From NCBI GenBank assembly GCA_037783415.1, contig JAZGTN010000009.1, forward strand, positions 11,842,001 to 11,906,000: a stretch of DNA of 64,000 nt. Direction: 5' to 3'. The notes below the pieces were generated by a model. The model did not search any database and had not been told where the DNA came from. It worked only from the letters and a program-made list of their open reading frames with translations. The DNA is from Leptasterias polaris (Eukaryota > Echinodermata > Asteroidea > Forcipulatida > Asteriidae). Of this stretch, positions 19,813 to 31,305 are shown piece by piece. A program made the translations under genes and the position numbers. Positions within the stretch are counted from its first letter, which is position 1; each line of letters opens with the position of its first letter.

Positions 19813-20430
19813 GTAAGTAGCATTATTTTTTCACCATTTAACATCGCATTCAATCTGAACACTCAAAAACAAAATTGGACAGACTTCAGATTTTTTCCTC
19901 CATTTTTTCTGACATGCGAACGGCTGATTTTTTATTCAAAGCAGGTTGATTTTAAAAACAGTTTTTTATTGCTATCGTAGCTTATGTAAGTATGGAGCAT
20001 TGAAAGGTACATAGTTTGTAGTTTGAACGAAAAGTATCTTCGATTAAACAAAAGAAAATTTTGAAATTTTTATACAATTTTTAAATGTCATTTTAAATTG
20101 GGGCTTGCGCTGTTGGACATGTCGGATGTGGTGCGAAATAAAATTAAATAAAGTAAAATAAAGATCATCCTTCACAAAAAAGAATTCTGTGTTCGAATGT
20201 TTTTTTAAATAATACATTCCCTCGACAGGAACGAAATAACGCTTTAAAGGAATGTAATAACAATTCGGGGAACAAAATATTATTTGAAGGGAACAAGTAC
20301 ATGTACCAGGGATGAGATTTTTCAGACTTTTGTCTGAATTCAGACTTTTTATGTCAGCCTGGTGAATAAAAAAAGCCTTTCATTTTCCCACATAAAAGAA
20401 AAACTTCTCTTTGGTCTACTTCACTAATAT

Positions 20431-23035
20431 AATAATAATAATAGTGAAAATTTATATAGCGCCAAATCCATCGAAAACAATGCTCCATGGCGCTTACAGA
20501 GTAACATTTAAAAACAAAAACCCTATAGATAAACACAAAGCCATTAACAGAATTAACAAGAAGGTATTAAAATAAGTTTAAAATCAGCAAAAATTACAAG
20601 CAAAAAATTACAAGCAATTATAGAAATCTGCAATATTTTAAAATGCAAAGGTAAGTAAATGTAAAAACAGACCAGCTGTGACCACAATAAAATTTGTAAA
20701 AAAGAGACATACACCAAAACTTAACTCCAGAAAAAAAAATTAAAGAATGGAAAATAAGTGCAAAAAAGAGACCTTTAGGGATAATAAAAAAAACACAAGA
20801 ATAACAAAAACATGGGTCTATATAATCATAAAAATGCCTTTCGGAAGAAATAAGTTTTCAGCCCGGATTTAAAAACATCAATACTCTCTGTTTCCCTTAG
20901 GCACAAGTTCAGCTGGTTCCATAATTTAGGGGCAATGGCAGAAAAAGCTCTATCCCCAAAAGTGCATAATCTGGTGTTACAGTGCTGTAGTCTGGTTTTA
21001 TCACATGACAACCGTGTGTTTCTACGTGAACTGGAACCAGTAGTATGCAGTAATTCACTGAGATAAACAGGGGCTAGACCATTTAAACATTTATGAACTA
21101 ACAGACAAATTTTATACATGATTCTATAATTCACCGGAAGCCAATGGAGCTTCATAAGTACAGGGGTTATATGCTCAAATTTTCTGGTTCCTGTGAGAAT
21201 CCTGGCAGCACAATTTTGTACTCGTTGTAATGGTGCCAGTGTGGACTGGGGTAAACCTGCAAACAAGGCATTGCAATAATCTATCTTAGACATGACTAGC
21301 ATTGTGATAACCTGCTCAGTGACAGAATAATTTAAGTATTTTTTGATCTTACTGATATTATGCAGATGGTAATATGCATTGCGAGATACCTCACGAATAT
21401 GACTTTGCATGTTTAACTTACAATCGAAGATGACCCCAAGATTTTTCAACTGTTTAGAGGATGTAATGCAGTGACCTCCAATATCAATGTCTACAGCAGA
21501 AACTTTCTTCAGGTTCGTAGTCGTGCCAACAACAAGAACTTCAGTCTTGTCAGTGTTTAGTTTCATGAAGTTGAAGGTCATCCACAGTTTTATATCGGTA
21601 CAGCACTTCTCAATGACATTGACATTGGCTGCAGTGTCATCAGATGTTGGTGATGTTGAGATGTAAAGCATGGTGTCATCCGCATAAAAGTGACAAGTCA
21701 GGCCATGCTTGCGGATCACTTGACCCATGGGCAGCATGTACACGTTGAACAACAGTGGTCCCAATACTGAACCTTGTGGGACACCGTACTTGAGCTGATA
21801 AGCTGAAGAACCTGTTTTGTTGTCTTTGCATATTCTGACAGTTTGGAATCTGTCAGAGAGGTACGATCTAAACCAGCGTAGAGTATCCTCGGACAAACCA
21901 ATATGCGACTGAAGCCTCTGAAGAAGTATCTGGTGATCAATTGAATCAAAGGCTGCGCTGAGATCCAGCATGACCAGGATAGCTACTTTGCCCTGGTCAA
22001 CACTTAATAAAATGTCATTCTGGATAAAGGTGAGAGCAGTCTCTGTCCCGTGGCATCTACGGTAGGCGGATTGATAGGGCTCATTCAGTTGATGATCAGA
22101 CATATATTCTGTCAATTGTTGAGCCACCACTTTCTCCAAGATTTTGGAGCAAAAGGACAAGTTTGTTATTGGCCTGTAATTTATTGGGTCCTCAGCAGCG
22201 TCGTTTTTCATTTGTCGACGTTTTGGAATCGGTGTGACAGAGGCTGACTTAAGTGCTCCAGGAACTACTCCATGGACAATCGATGAGTTTATGATGGATG
22301 TAATTACTGGGGCCACAACCTGGGAACATGATTTTAGCAACTTCGTTGGGATTGGATCCAGATGACAAGATTTCGCAGGTGATGTGCGAACAATTTTCTC
22401 GACTTGAATCGATGAAACTGTTTTGAGTGAAAGTTTACTTTCCGGGCTGTGAGTAGGATTCGTATCTACGTGACCCTGCACCACTGCAGATTCACGATGC
22501 ACAGCTTCCTTGCAGTTCATACGTATCTTGTGAATTTTTGATTGGAAGAACTTGCTAAAGAGATGCGCGATCTCATCTGCTGAACCACATGAAGGTAGAC
22601 AAGTTTTATTTTTACGACCAAGTAGGTTGTCTAGCACTTTAAACATGCGATTTGCATCACCTCGGCAGTCACTGATGAGGTCTCTGTAGTAACTGCATTT
22701 GGCTGTTCTGAGAAGTCCGATGACCTTGTTCTGTTGATTTTTGTACAAGTCTCTGTCAATTGTAAGTTTCGTTGAGCGCCATCTGCTCTCTAGTCTCTTT
22801 CTCTTCGCCTTCTCCCTGCGCAGATCATCAGAGTACCAGGATGTATTGGGACGAAAAGTACGAGTTTTTGTCACTAGTGGAGCATGTTTATCTAGAAGAT
22901 TGCCCAACACTGTATTGTAAGTATCAGCAAGAACATCTGGGTCGGTGTCTGCTGCAGCTATGTCAACAAATGATGATCCGGTGACGTCCTGAGCAAACCG
23001 AGTAACATCGATGTGTAACACTAGTGCTTAGGACA
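20431..23035 (-). mobile_element. 5'-truncated L2/CR1-like non-LTR retrotransposon
   Basis: Minus-strand element. Its 3' end (low coordinate) has GGCGCTATATAAATTTTC followed by an (ATT)n tail, typical of L2-type elements. It encodes an open reverse transcriptase (20,826-23,021) but no endonuclease domain upstream, so it is 5'-truncated. It lies just downstream of the last SEL1L3-like exon. Confidence 0.85.
20826..23021 (-). CDS. Reverse transcriptase of L2/CR1-like element (731 residues)
   Basis: RVT_1-type polymerase. Visible motifs: DLSAAFDSIDH at about 353-363 (palm Asp), GVPQGSVLGP at 413-422, and FYADD at 445-449 (catalytic Asp pair). The thumb and C-terminal part holds YYHLHNISKIKKYL and LHWLPV, seen in L2-type elements. 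Family members normally have an apurinic endonuclease of about 200-250 residues before this; it is absent. The first residues follow an in-frame stop, and the start (GTG) is only the first possible one, so the protein was originally longer. With no frameshift the insertion is young. Transposon protein, not a host gene. Confidence 0.88.
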   Translation of the reverse strand: MLHIDVTRFAQDVTGSSFVDIAAADTDPDVLADTYNTVLGNLLDKHAPLVTKTRTFRPNTSWYSDDLRREKAKRKRLESRWRSTKLTIDRDLYKNQQNKVIGLLRTAKCSYYRDLISDCRGDANRMFKVLDNLLGRKNKTCLPSCGSADEIAHLFSKFFQSKIHKIRMNCKEAVHRESAVVQGHVDTNPTHSPESKLSLKTVSSIQVEKIVRTSPAKSCHLDPIPTKLLKSCSQVVAPVITSIINSSIVHGVVPGALKSASVTPIPKRRQMKNDAAEDPINYRPITNLSFCSKILEKVVAQQLTEYMSDHQLNEPYQSAYRRCHGTETALTFIQNDILLSVDQGKVAILVMLDLSAAFDSIDHQILLQRLQSHIGLSEDTLRWFRSYLSDRFQTVRICKDNKTGSSAYQLKYGVPQGSVLGPLLFNVYMLPMGQVIRKHGLTCHFYADDTMLYISTSPTSDDTAANVNVIEKCCTDIKLWMTFNFMKLNTDKTEVLVVGTTTNLKKVSAVDIDIGGHCITSSKQLKNLGVIFDCKLNMQSHIREVSRNAYYHLHNISKIKKYLNYSVTEQVITMLVMSKIDYCNALFAGLPQSTLAPLQRVQNCAARILTGTRKFEHITPVLMKLHWLPVNYRIMYKICLLVHKCLNGLAPVYLSELLHTTGSSSRRNTRLSCDKTRLQHCNTRLCTFGDRAFSAIAPKLWNQLNLCLRETESIDVFKSGLKTYFFRKAFL

Positions 23036-23920
23036 CTGTTCCTAAAAGCCCTTTGAATTCCAAACCCTCCCTAGGGGTTACCAAAAGGTAGAAACACCAT
23101 CATTTCAATATAAATGTAGGCCCTACATGTACGTCCTAAAGTTTGGATCCAACATGTAGTTTCAGACTCTTTTGCCAGCGATGACTCTCATCCCTGAAAT
23201 ATATATTTTACTTTTTTGTTAATCTTAAAAAAAATTCAAAAAGTAAAACCTGGTGGACTCAACGGTTATCAGGAGGATGAAAGGTTACTATCGCATTCCA
23301 ACTACATGTACTTTTGGCAATGCAAAAATAGTAGGCCTAGTGTGGTACATGTATTTGTTGTAGAACGTACATCAGTCACCTTATAAATTTATTTATTTAT
23401 TTTTTCTTTTTTTCTTGTTGTTCTACCATATTTCTGGTTTGTTTGTTTGTTGTCGAGGGAACGTACACATGTAATTTGGACTGATCAATGTCTTAGGGGC
23501 CTGTGTAGGTTGTCAATACAGACTTTTGAGCTGGATGGATGTAGACTGGATCTTCATGCTTTGCCATAGTAAAACATATACATAAACAGCACCAGTCTAC
23601 TTACAACATTACACAGCAATATCCCTTAAATTTGACACTTGCATTGGCTGGAAAAGCTTATATGATGACCTTTGACCGGGGTTTTTTTCTGATAATTTCT
23701 CGTTAATTCATGTACATGTAACTACATGACATTTTTGTATTTAACAAATATATAAAAACCATCTAGAAATAATTGTCTATGATTCTAGATCACTAAACTA
23801 AACTACATAAAGGTTAACCGGTGATTCTTTATTAAACTTAATTCCAAAGTTAGAAAATAAAATCTTACCCTGGCTTATCCGAGTAACACTTGTAAAATTT
23901 CTATAGTCCACAACTGAACA
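23036..23920. other. Spacer without recognised genes
   Basis: AT-rich sequence with a short (ATTT)n run near 23,390 and CTACATGTA-type motifs. I see no splice-compatible exon and no SEL1L3-like peptide in either strand. Confidence 0.5.
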
Positions 23921-24173
23921 GAGCTCAATTTCATGGCTCTGCTTACTGTAAGCAAAGAATCGGCGCTTACTGTAAGCAGGGAATTCCGCGCTTTCATCAA
24001 GCATATTTCACGGGTTAGCAGGGAATTTTTGCTTGTGCGCTTGCGGAGTCCTCGTTACTAGGCATTCTAATTCTACGCTTACACTTGGAATTTGGCGCTT
24101 GCTCGGTAAGCAGAGAATGGTGATCATCGCAAGCGCAGAATTCGGCAGTAGGCAAAGCCATGAAATTGGACCA
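23921..24173. mobile_element. MITE-like element with CAATTTCATGGCTCTGCTTAC ends
   Basis: Left end GCTCAATTTCATGGCTCTG and right end AGCCATGAAATTGGACC are inverted copies. The inside has several GCTTACTGTAAGC-like short palindromes. Related ends occur at 18,460-18,585. Confidence 0.6.
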
Positions 24174-24467
24174 AGGCAGTCACATGAAATGGTAACAAAA
24201 ATATGAAATGTATCTAATATACTGCATCTAGTCTTATGAGTTGAAATAAGCAACATATTGTAATTCTAATCTTTAGCAATAAACATAAATACCCTCCACC
24301 GACAAAACATAATGAATGGTTAAAAACACTACCAGCCATCATGAAAGCATGATGAGAGTGAGACTGTGTGTGATCCACCATGCAATATACACTTGTCCTA
24401 CATGACAACAGGTGTTGTGTACCTGACAATCTCAGTCTTCCTAAGATGCTGTCCATGCTGTACACTC

Positions 24468-24780
24468 ATGTATAATAAGAATAACAATAACAATAATATA
24501 GTCTTATATAGCACACATATCTACCAATAAGGTACTCAAGTCGCTTGAACAGACAGAAACATTCTAAGACGGGTTTCTGAATTTCTTTTGAATTATGAGA
24601 CCAAATATTTGTTGCACCTTATAAGGGTTTACTAGGTGCTGCGGCGCTTTCAGCGGGCACTGCCAGACACACCGGGACAAACCCCTTTTCTTAGCGACAA
24701 GTGTAACTGGGTTTTTTTCCTGTGCATTACACAACACACAGGACCTACGGCTTTATGTTTCATCGGAAGAGAGAATCAAT
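24468..24780 (-). mobile_element. SINE family B body and tail, minus orientation
   Basis: Starts with an (AAT)n-type tail (AATAACAATAACAATAATA) and in reverse carries the TAAAGCCGTAGGTCCTGTG body also present at 50,243-50,265. Head missing. Confidence 0.55.
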
Positions 24781-25102
24781 AATGGTTAATTGTTACTTAA
24801 AGGGCCTATGCGATGTGTTTTTTTATAAGTTAAAGTCATAAAGTGATCCTACCTGAACAAATATTTACCCATTTTACCTTTGGTTTCATCGCGTTTACGT
24901 TATTAAAAAAATATTTTAGGGGTGCCCAGTACGCCATGCCCATTTTCTTATTAACATTAGAATGTGTGACGTAGACTCCGGAGATGGGCACACTTCCTGG
25001 TTCAACATGGCAGCACTATTGTGTGTCACACGTATACTGTTCAGTGTTAAGTTTCTTTAGTTTGTTGCCGCACTCCTCCAAAAAATAGCGTAGTTATTCA
25101 GA

Positions 25103-25265
25103 ATGCCACCGACCTGTGCTGTTGCTGGTTGGAGCAACACAACACCACTGAAGATGGTTTCAGTCTCCATCGTTTTCCCTCTGACCCCAAATTTCGAAGA
25201 ATTTGGACTGCGAAAGTCAAGCTGACTCGGGCAAAGTGGTCAGGGCCAACTGAGCACTCGGTCAG
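25103..25265 (+). pseudogene. Broken THAP-domain fragment
   Basis: ATG at 25,103 opens MPPTCAVAGWSN; the continuation in the next frame reads FSLHRFPSDPKFRRIWTAKV and W.GPTEHSV. This is the THAP pattern (MPxxCAVxGCxN, HRFP.DP..R..W, W.P...S). A frameshift falls near 25,128-25,140. The second zinc Cys is Trp (GW for GC) and the later C.xH pair is absent. It is followed by a tRNA-like SINE head. A remnant of a THAP gene or P-type transposase. Confidence 0.65.
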
Positions 25266-25370
25266 CAAGTGTCAAGACCGGGACTCAAATCCACACTCTG
25301 CTGATCAGAATTACTAGAGCTTGAGTCCAGTGCGCTTAACTGCTCGGCCACTTCACGCAACTTTAATCAA
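25266..25370 (-). mobile_element. SINE family B head, minus orientation
   Basis: Reverse complement reads GTGGCCGAGCAGTTAAGC, then CTGATCAGCAGAGTG and B box GATTTGAGTCCC. It directly follows the THAP fragment. Confidence 0.6.
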
Positions 25371-26033
25371 AAAATCTTTGGCCATGAGACATGGCTGCCA
25401 TTTTGGCCTATGGCCGGACCCAAGGCTGGAATCTCGATCTGCTCAGACTTCGTTTTCAAACCGCAATTTGAAAATTTCTTCAAAAACATTTGCAAAGAAT
25501 TACTCATAATTTTATCACAATTTTTACATCAGATTGTAGGCCTTTGACCCTGCTTCAACTTTTGCACAGAGATGATACCAATTTGACCTTTAACTTTTGG
25601 TCGAAATTGGACATTGAGGTATATAATGACCCAGATTTAAACTGTACATGTATTTCTCCAGAAGTACAGTTGCTGGCTGTTACTCTCCATTGATCGTAAG
25701 GTTCAAAGTTCACAAAGCCTGATTTGGCTTTAAGCTGTAATAGCCAGTTGTACATGCGAACCACAAATGCGAGTATTGTTGCTGTCGGCTCACAAAGACA
25801 CACCTTCAAAACTTCCATTACCTTCGAACTTCACTGCAATATTAGATGACAGCACTTTAATCAAAATTTCTTAATTCCAATGTTTAGAACCACAATTCAT
25901 TTTTCATAAATTGATATTTCCCTCAAAGAAATGGATTTTTTTCCCCCATAACACTTCACCAACTCTTCTCATTTGTACATGTCTACACTGAACACCTTTT
26001 GCCTAGTTTTCCTTATTACCAAATAATAACTCT

Positions 26034-27908
26034 TCAAACCCTCTGAAAGACCTTCACAGAATGTCTGTCTGCAACCACCAGCTCACCGATCGGGCTGAAG
26101 GAAAGTCCAATGGGATTGTACAGGTTTCTCGCTACTAACCCAATATAGCTTCCCTCAAGACTGTAATGGTGGATCTCACCGGTACCCCGCTCCACCCCAG
26201 TGTGCACTGCGATGTAAATATCTCCAGTCTTATCAGTGCAGATACCAGTGGGCTTCACAGACTTGGCTTTGATGACGGTTGAAACATTGAAATTCTCCCT
26301 TCCGGAAAATTTGATGGATACAAGTCTTGACAATTCGTAGTTGGTGTAGATCAGGGATTGTGTTTTGTTGCAGATAGCGATGTTTTTGTCTATCAGCTTG
26401 GCTAGTATGGGGATCGGGTTTGATCTTTTTTCGTCATAGAGAAGTATCTTCTCTTTCGTACCTATAGCTATCTTTCCGCTCCCTGCATCGATACATTTGG
26501 CTGATGTGAAACCCTCTGGTAAATCCAGTCGTTTAATGAAGATCCCCTCCTTGTCAAACACCTTAACTGCTGAGTCCAACACCAGTATGTTCTCCGAAGT
26601 GGATAAGGCGATGTCAATAGGGGTGTCGAGGATCCCCCTTGGGTCTTTGCTATTGATGGTACCTTTGTGAACACCCTTTGATGTTAAGGTTACCACTCTC
26701 CTGTTTCCAGAGTCCAAGACTACCATGTCACCATTTGAACAGGCAACTACGGCCTTCGCCCATTCAAAATGACAGGCAGGGACGGAGTTGTTTCCAAAGT
26801 CTTCCTTAAGGGTCCATACTTCTTCAAGTAGCAACTCCCCAAGGATGTTGCCACTGGTCGAACTTTCTGCAAAGTCCATGAAGGATAGATCAAGAGGGAC
26901 ACTCTCTGCTTTCTTTAAGGAAACCTGTTTCAGATTCTTCAAGACCTTTTCCTTCAGGTTGATGATGTCATGGCAATCTCCATCAGTAATGATGCTTCTA
27001 ACCTTTCTCAAGATGAATTCTTTTTCTGTTGCATTAGTGTTTGCAACCGTGAAGCAATTGTCAAGTACTTCTTCTCTGTCTTTTGCCACAGACTCTGCCT
27101 TGGCCTTGAGGTTGTTAAGTCTTCTAGTAAGCTTTCCTACCTCTGACTTTTTCTTCTTTGCCATCTTGTCAAGCACTTCCTTCACATTGGATTCCAAGTT
27201 CTTTTTGGCTCGTTGTGCTGAGGTCTTTGCAACTTGGTGCTCCTTAATGTTTACCTCCAGTGGTGATAAGAGCTCTAGGATCTCAGAGCGGCTTGATGCT
27301 TCTGCTGTTTTGAAATCAACAAAGTTATGATGGGGCCTACTGTGATTCAAGACAGTACATAGCATACAGATCATCTCTTTACAGGTGATGCAGAATATGC
27401 AAAGGTCCTGCACCACGTGCTGTCGGCACTTCTGCACTTTGTCAACCTTTTTTCTTTTCAGGGTTGCCTTACCAGATCGTAGATCTTCCAAAGTATCGAG
27501 TTTATGCAACACATTCTTGGTGAATCTCTGATGTGCCATCTTGCAGTCAAAACACATGAACTCATTGCAGTCTAGGCAGTGAGCGACGGAAGGTTGCTTA
27601 TTATCACAAGCTTCGCAAAGAATTGGAGCTTCTTTGAGCGAAAGCTTTAGCTGGTGTGCTTGCTCTTCAGCTAACTTAGTGGTAATGAAGTCTTTGCAAA
27701 GACCCGACACTCCCATCGGCGGGACATCAGTGTCCTGATAACATTCTGGGCAACGTAGTATTTTCCGACTTCCCGAGCTGGTCTTGTAAACCTCAGGCTT
27801 CTCAAGGCACCTTACACAGAAGCTATGAAGGCAGTCAAGCAATCTTGGATCTGTGTATTGCTGATTGCAGATCTTGCAGATGACACTCTGGTGACTAGTG
27901 GAAGCCAT
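26034..27908 (-). CDS. TRIM protein 1: RING, B-box1, B-box2, coiled coil, NHL-like
   Basis: 624 residues in one coding exon. RING-HC (C3HC4): Cys 11, 14, 26, His 28, Cys 31, 34, 53, 56. B-box1: Cys 98, 101, 111, 114, 119, 122, His 126, 135. B-box2: Cys 161, His 164, Cys 173, 176, 181, 184, His 189, 193. Coiled coil about 205-300. The C-terminal 260 residues are strands with NGDMVVLDSGN and NPIGLSFSPIGELVVAD motifs, an NHL-type beta-propeller. This layout is that of TRIM2/3/56/71 relatives; RING TRIMs are E3 ubiquitin ligases, and substrates are unknown here. All zinc ligands are present, so it is probably active. The ATG follows a pyrimidine-rich stretch and AG, so a 5' untranslated exon is likely. 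First of three tandem paralogues. Confidence 0.93.
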   Translation of the reverse strand: MASTSHQSVICKICNQQYTDPRLLDCLHSFCVRCLEKPEVYKTSSGSRKILRCPECYQDTDVPPMGVSGLCKDFITTKLAEEQAHQLKLSLKEAPILCEACDNKQPSVAHCLDCNEFMCFDCKMAHQRFTKNVLHKLDTLEDLRSGKATLKRKKVDKVQKCRQHVVQDLCIFCITCKEMICMLCTVLNHSRPHHNFVDFKTAEASSRSEILELLSPLEVNIKEHQVAKTSAQRAKKNLESNVKEVLDKMAKKKKSEVGKLTRRLNNLKAKAESVAKDREEVLDNCFTVANTNATEKEFILRKVRSIITDGDCHDIINLKEKVLKNLKQVSLKKAESVPLDLSFMDFAESSTSGNILGELLLEEVWTLKEDFGNNSVPACHFEWAKAVVACSNGDMVVLDSGNRRVVTLTSKGVHKGTINSKDPRGILDTPIDIALSTSENILVLDSAVKVFDKEGIFIKRLDLPEGFTSAKCIDAGSGKIAIGTKEKILLYDEKRSNPIPILAKLIDKNIAICNKTQSLIYTNYELSRLVSIKFSGRENFNVSTVIKAKSVKPTGICTDKTGDIYIAVHTGVERGTGEIHHYSLEGSYIGLVARNLYNPIGLSFSPIGELVVADRHSVKVFQRV

Positions 27909-30900
27909 ATTCTCACTAGTTGAAGAGAAACCAAAAGAAAAAGAAGGTCAAGGTCAAGGTCAAGGTACACAGTCAACCCTCTTACTGTTCGACCATGCAT
28001 GAATCGTTTCTCAGATTTCTCAGGGTTGGTGTTTGTTCATGATTGCTGCAGCCAGAGATGCCTAAGGTGCCCGCTTTTACCTTGCTAAACGTGGATGGAT
28101 TTGACGTTCTGTTAAAATACCCCCTCCCAATTTATTATTATTAATTATTTTTTTTGGGGGGGGCTTTATTCTGAGCAAGTTGACACTGTATTCAGCTGAA
28201 ACTTTCACAGGGGACTTTTATTGTATCTTCCTTTATAAATTTGCCTAAATAAATGCTCTGCAGAAATGAAATGTATTTATCAGATTAAATCTCATCATTT
28301 TTGTGTACTAAAGATATTGAACTGAAAAACACAAGACCATGAAACATGTACGATCGTGAGTTTACTGGCACGACCCTAAATTCACTGGTCTCATGGCCTG
28401 CTCTCCAGATTAAGTTTTGTACCCTGTAGAGCGGGCTGGTGGCAATTGCTACTGTTGCCTCTTTAAATTTAATGGAATAGTCTCGTAATTTTTAGAGTGT
28501 CAACCATTTATAATCTCTGATCAGGTAATTTTTTTTACATTACTTAAATTCTTAGGTTTTTTTGATTTTTTTTGGGGGGGGGAACTTTTCTTGAATCTTT
28601 TGTTACCAAATGTTTAAATCAGGACCCTAGTTTCTCCATAAACAGCACTACAGTAAGAAATGGGAATGTACTTTGTAAAAGTCTTTTAAGTTGTTACTCT
28701 TTGGTTCACAAATTAATTTGCCACATTTTATTTTCCTGAATATTATTTAGGGATCAACAGTGTGGGGAGCCGGTCTTCACTGCGTGGTGATGACCACGTT
28801 GGTGTTGGTGGCCGGCCGCTGTTAGGGACCGAGCCGAAGGCGAGGTCCATTTTCAGCATCCTTTCACCAGCCAATTTTGTAATATCGAAGAGAAATAGGC
28901 ACGCCCGTTAATAACAAAAGCCTTATTATTGGGAACGCTGACAGAAAAGAGTATTTTTTTGTGGATCGACTGATAACAATTTAGGTAGGGGTTAGATTTT
29001 TGTATCCTTTGTTCCTCAGACCAAAATAAAATAGGAAGGTTTATGTTTTTTTGTTTTTTTTTAACTAATCGTTTTCATAATTTTGTCTTTGTTTATATTT
29101 TTTAATGTGCGAAATTTGCAGTAAATTGCGAACAAAGAACTGGAATTCGTTCATAAATAAATTTTTAGCCTTGAAAATTGAGATTAATTTGTGAAATGTT
29201 GAGCATGTTTTTCACAATTTGGGGGAGAAATTGGTAGTAAATGGAAAATGTGTTGTTTTAAAGGATGTGTAAAACATTTGTATGATTGAAAATATAATTT
29301 TTCCCAGATTTGCACATAAGTTACATGGTATAAAGATGGTCATGGTGGAAAACTTCCCTTGAAATAGATTTGCTTAAAATGCTGTAATTTTTAGGCAATT
29401 AGTAAAACTGGTGAGATAATTTGTTGTTTGAAAACAGTGAGAACATGTTATGGGGTTTTTCTCTGTTTTGTCATGACTCCAAAGACCGATTTAGCTTAAA
29501 CTTTCACAGGTTTGTTATTTCATATTGGGTCACATCAAGTGTAAGGATACTGGTCTTTGACAATTACATGTACCAATTGTACATGTACATTGTATTTAAA
29601 AACCTGCTTCGATAGCAATTGAGGGACTAAACTTATCATTTTTACCTGTAAGTTTGAAAGGTAGACAACAAGGAAAAATATATAAACTCTTATCAATCAT
29701 TATGCACAGCCACTTATAAATGTAGAAGTTTAACCATTAGCCCAGGTTGGACTCCTCCATTGCATACAAGGTCAGTGCAGTGCAACAGACACTGATGTCC
29801 TACATGGGTCATGTAACACAGCATGAAAGGCCCGGTAGGCCCAGCATGAAAGGTTTTACATGCAAAGCCAAATAGTTAATTTTTTAGAAATCCTTAGAGA
29901 ACAATAAAAACACTCACCTGTTTTGGTTGTACATTTTGTTGGGGGTTACTACAGAATCCACAGTGTGAAAATTAAATACACGGGTGCTATTTGAATCAAA
30001 GGTTGGTTGTGACCAGTGTGAGTTTTTCCCAGCTGCCTTAAAATGTACCAGACCTGACTCTGTACCTTCATGCATGCAATCTGAACGTACAGTGAGCTTG
30101 CATACCTAGCTGTTTCTCAGCTTGGGGAAAACCCAACAAACAGAAATAGACAGCTGGTATTATAATTGGCTTTTCCAGCACTTTGCCTTTGGTTGTTTCT
30201 GTTTTTTCTACTTCTTATTTGAGTTCTATCCTTAATCACAGAGACGTTGTGGCGAATTTTCTGGACGGCACTTTTGCCACCAAACAACCTCAGATATTGT
30301 TCAACTTTGATGACCGTTTGTTATCATATGCATATGTTTGTATACACCAACTGAGGATACTGGTCTTGTAAAAATTTTGGCTCAATTGTTTATAATTGCA
30401 AGGTCATTGAAGTTGCAAGAAAATAATGAAAGAAAAAAACACCCTAATTATGCCAAAATTATGAAGACTTTCTCAGATTTCTCTACCATTGTCTACTCTA
30501 CTTCAAAGGGGATCGTGAAGGAACACCTATGGGTACATGATGTTATTATTTGTTGGATATTTGGTCATGACGCTAGATTACCAAAAAAAATCCAAAAAGA
30601 ACATCAAATTGATAATTAATATCAACATATGTATAAATGTGTTTTGGCAAGATTACATTATAGAAGTGTACAATTGTACAGCAGGACGGAAGTACAAAAG
30701 AACCCGGTACAAAACGTGCCGGGTCATTAGGTCATGAGCTCTTTTGTGCACATATTATTCAGTACCTTATGGAGACCAAGAACAAAACCATAGAGGGAAA
30801 AATAAAAGGTCTCAATAGAGTAATTCTATAAAGACCAGAGTGCTCCACCAGAAAATGTGTGTACAAAGTCTTTAAGAAACTGTTCAGTACAGAGACAAAG

Positions 30901-31298
30901 GAAAGAACAAAAGATGTCTCCATAGGGATGCATTTTTTTTAATGTGTGCTTTCCAAATAGTCTTCTATTTTTAAAGAAAGCCATGATGTAATAAAATGCT
31001 TGAACATTTGTTTTTAACACATATTCAACATTGGTAATTGTCTTAAATATCCAAACTTGATGTGACCAAACATACACATGAAATAACAAACCTGTGAAAG
31101 TTTAAGCTAAATCAGTCTTCTTATAAAATAATTCACGTCGTACTTACAAAATTCCTGCAGTAAACGATTTAATACTCCTTCTGTAATGTGTTAGGCTTCT
31201 ATCTTACATAGGCTTCATATCACAATAAAAGCTAAATCCATAAGAGGACGTCTAAAATATAAAGTGATCTCCTGTGCTGATTTTAATCCTACAATGCA
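27909..31298. other. Spacer 1 upstream of TRIM 1 (repeat-unit sequence)
   Basis: Non-coding sequence shared with the other two TRIM units. It includes GGTCAAGGTCAAGGTCAAGG (27,946 on), the TGCATGAATCGTTTCTCAG block, the CTGTTTCTCAGCTTGGGG segment (30,112) and a run to CAATGCAATACTAC (31,291). I find no exon here. Confidence 0.7.
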
Positions 31299-31305
31299 AT
31301 ACTAC

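Noticed and set aside
20354..20536. Possible SEL1L3-like continuation after exon 20
   Set aside because: Sequence is the L2 3' end; no Sel1 motif and no compatible acceptor.
26788..27330. 180-codon plus-strand frame (also 40,505-41,053 and 51,512-52,054)
   Set aside because: Antisense of the TRIM coiled coils; kept open in all three copies by the codon use of the real genes.
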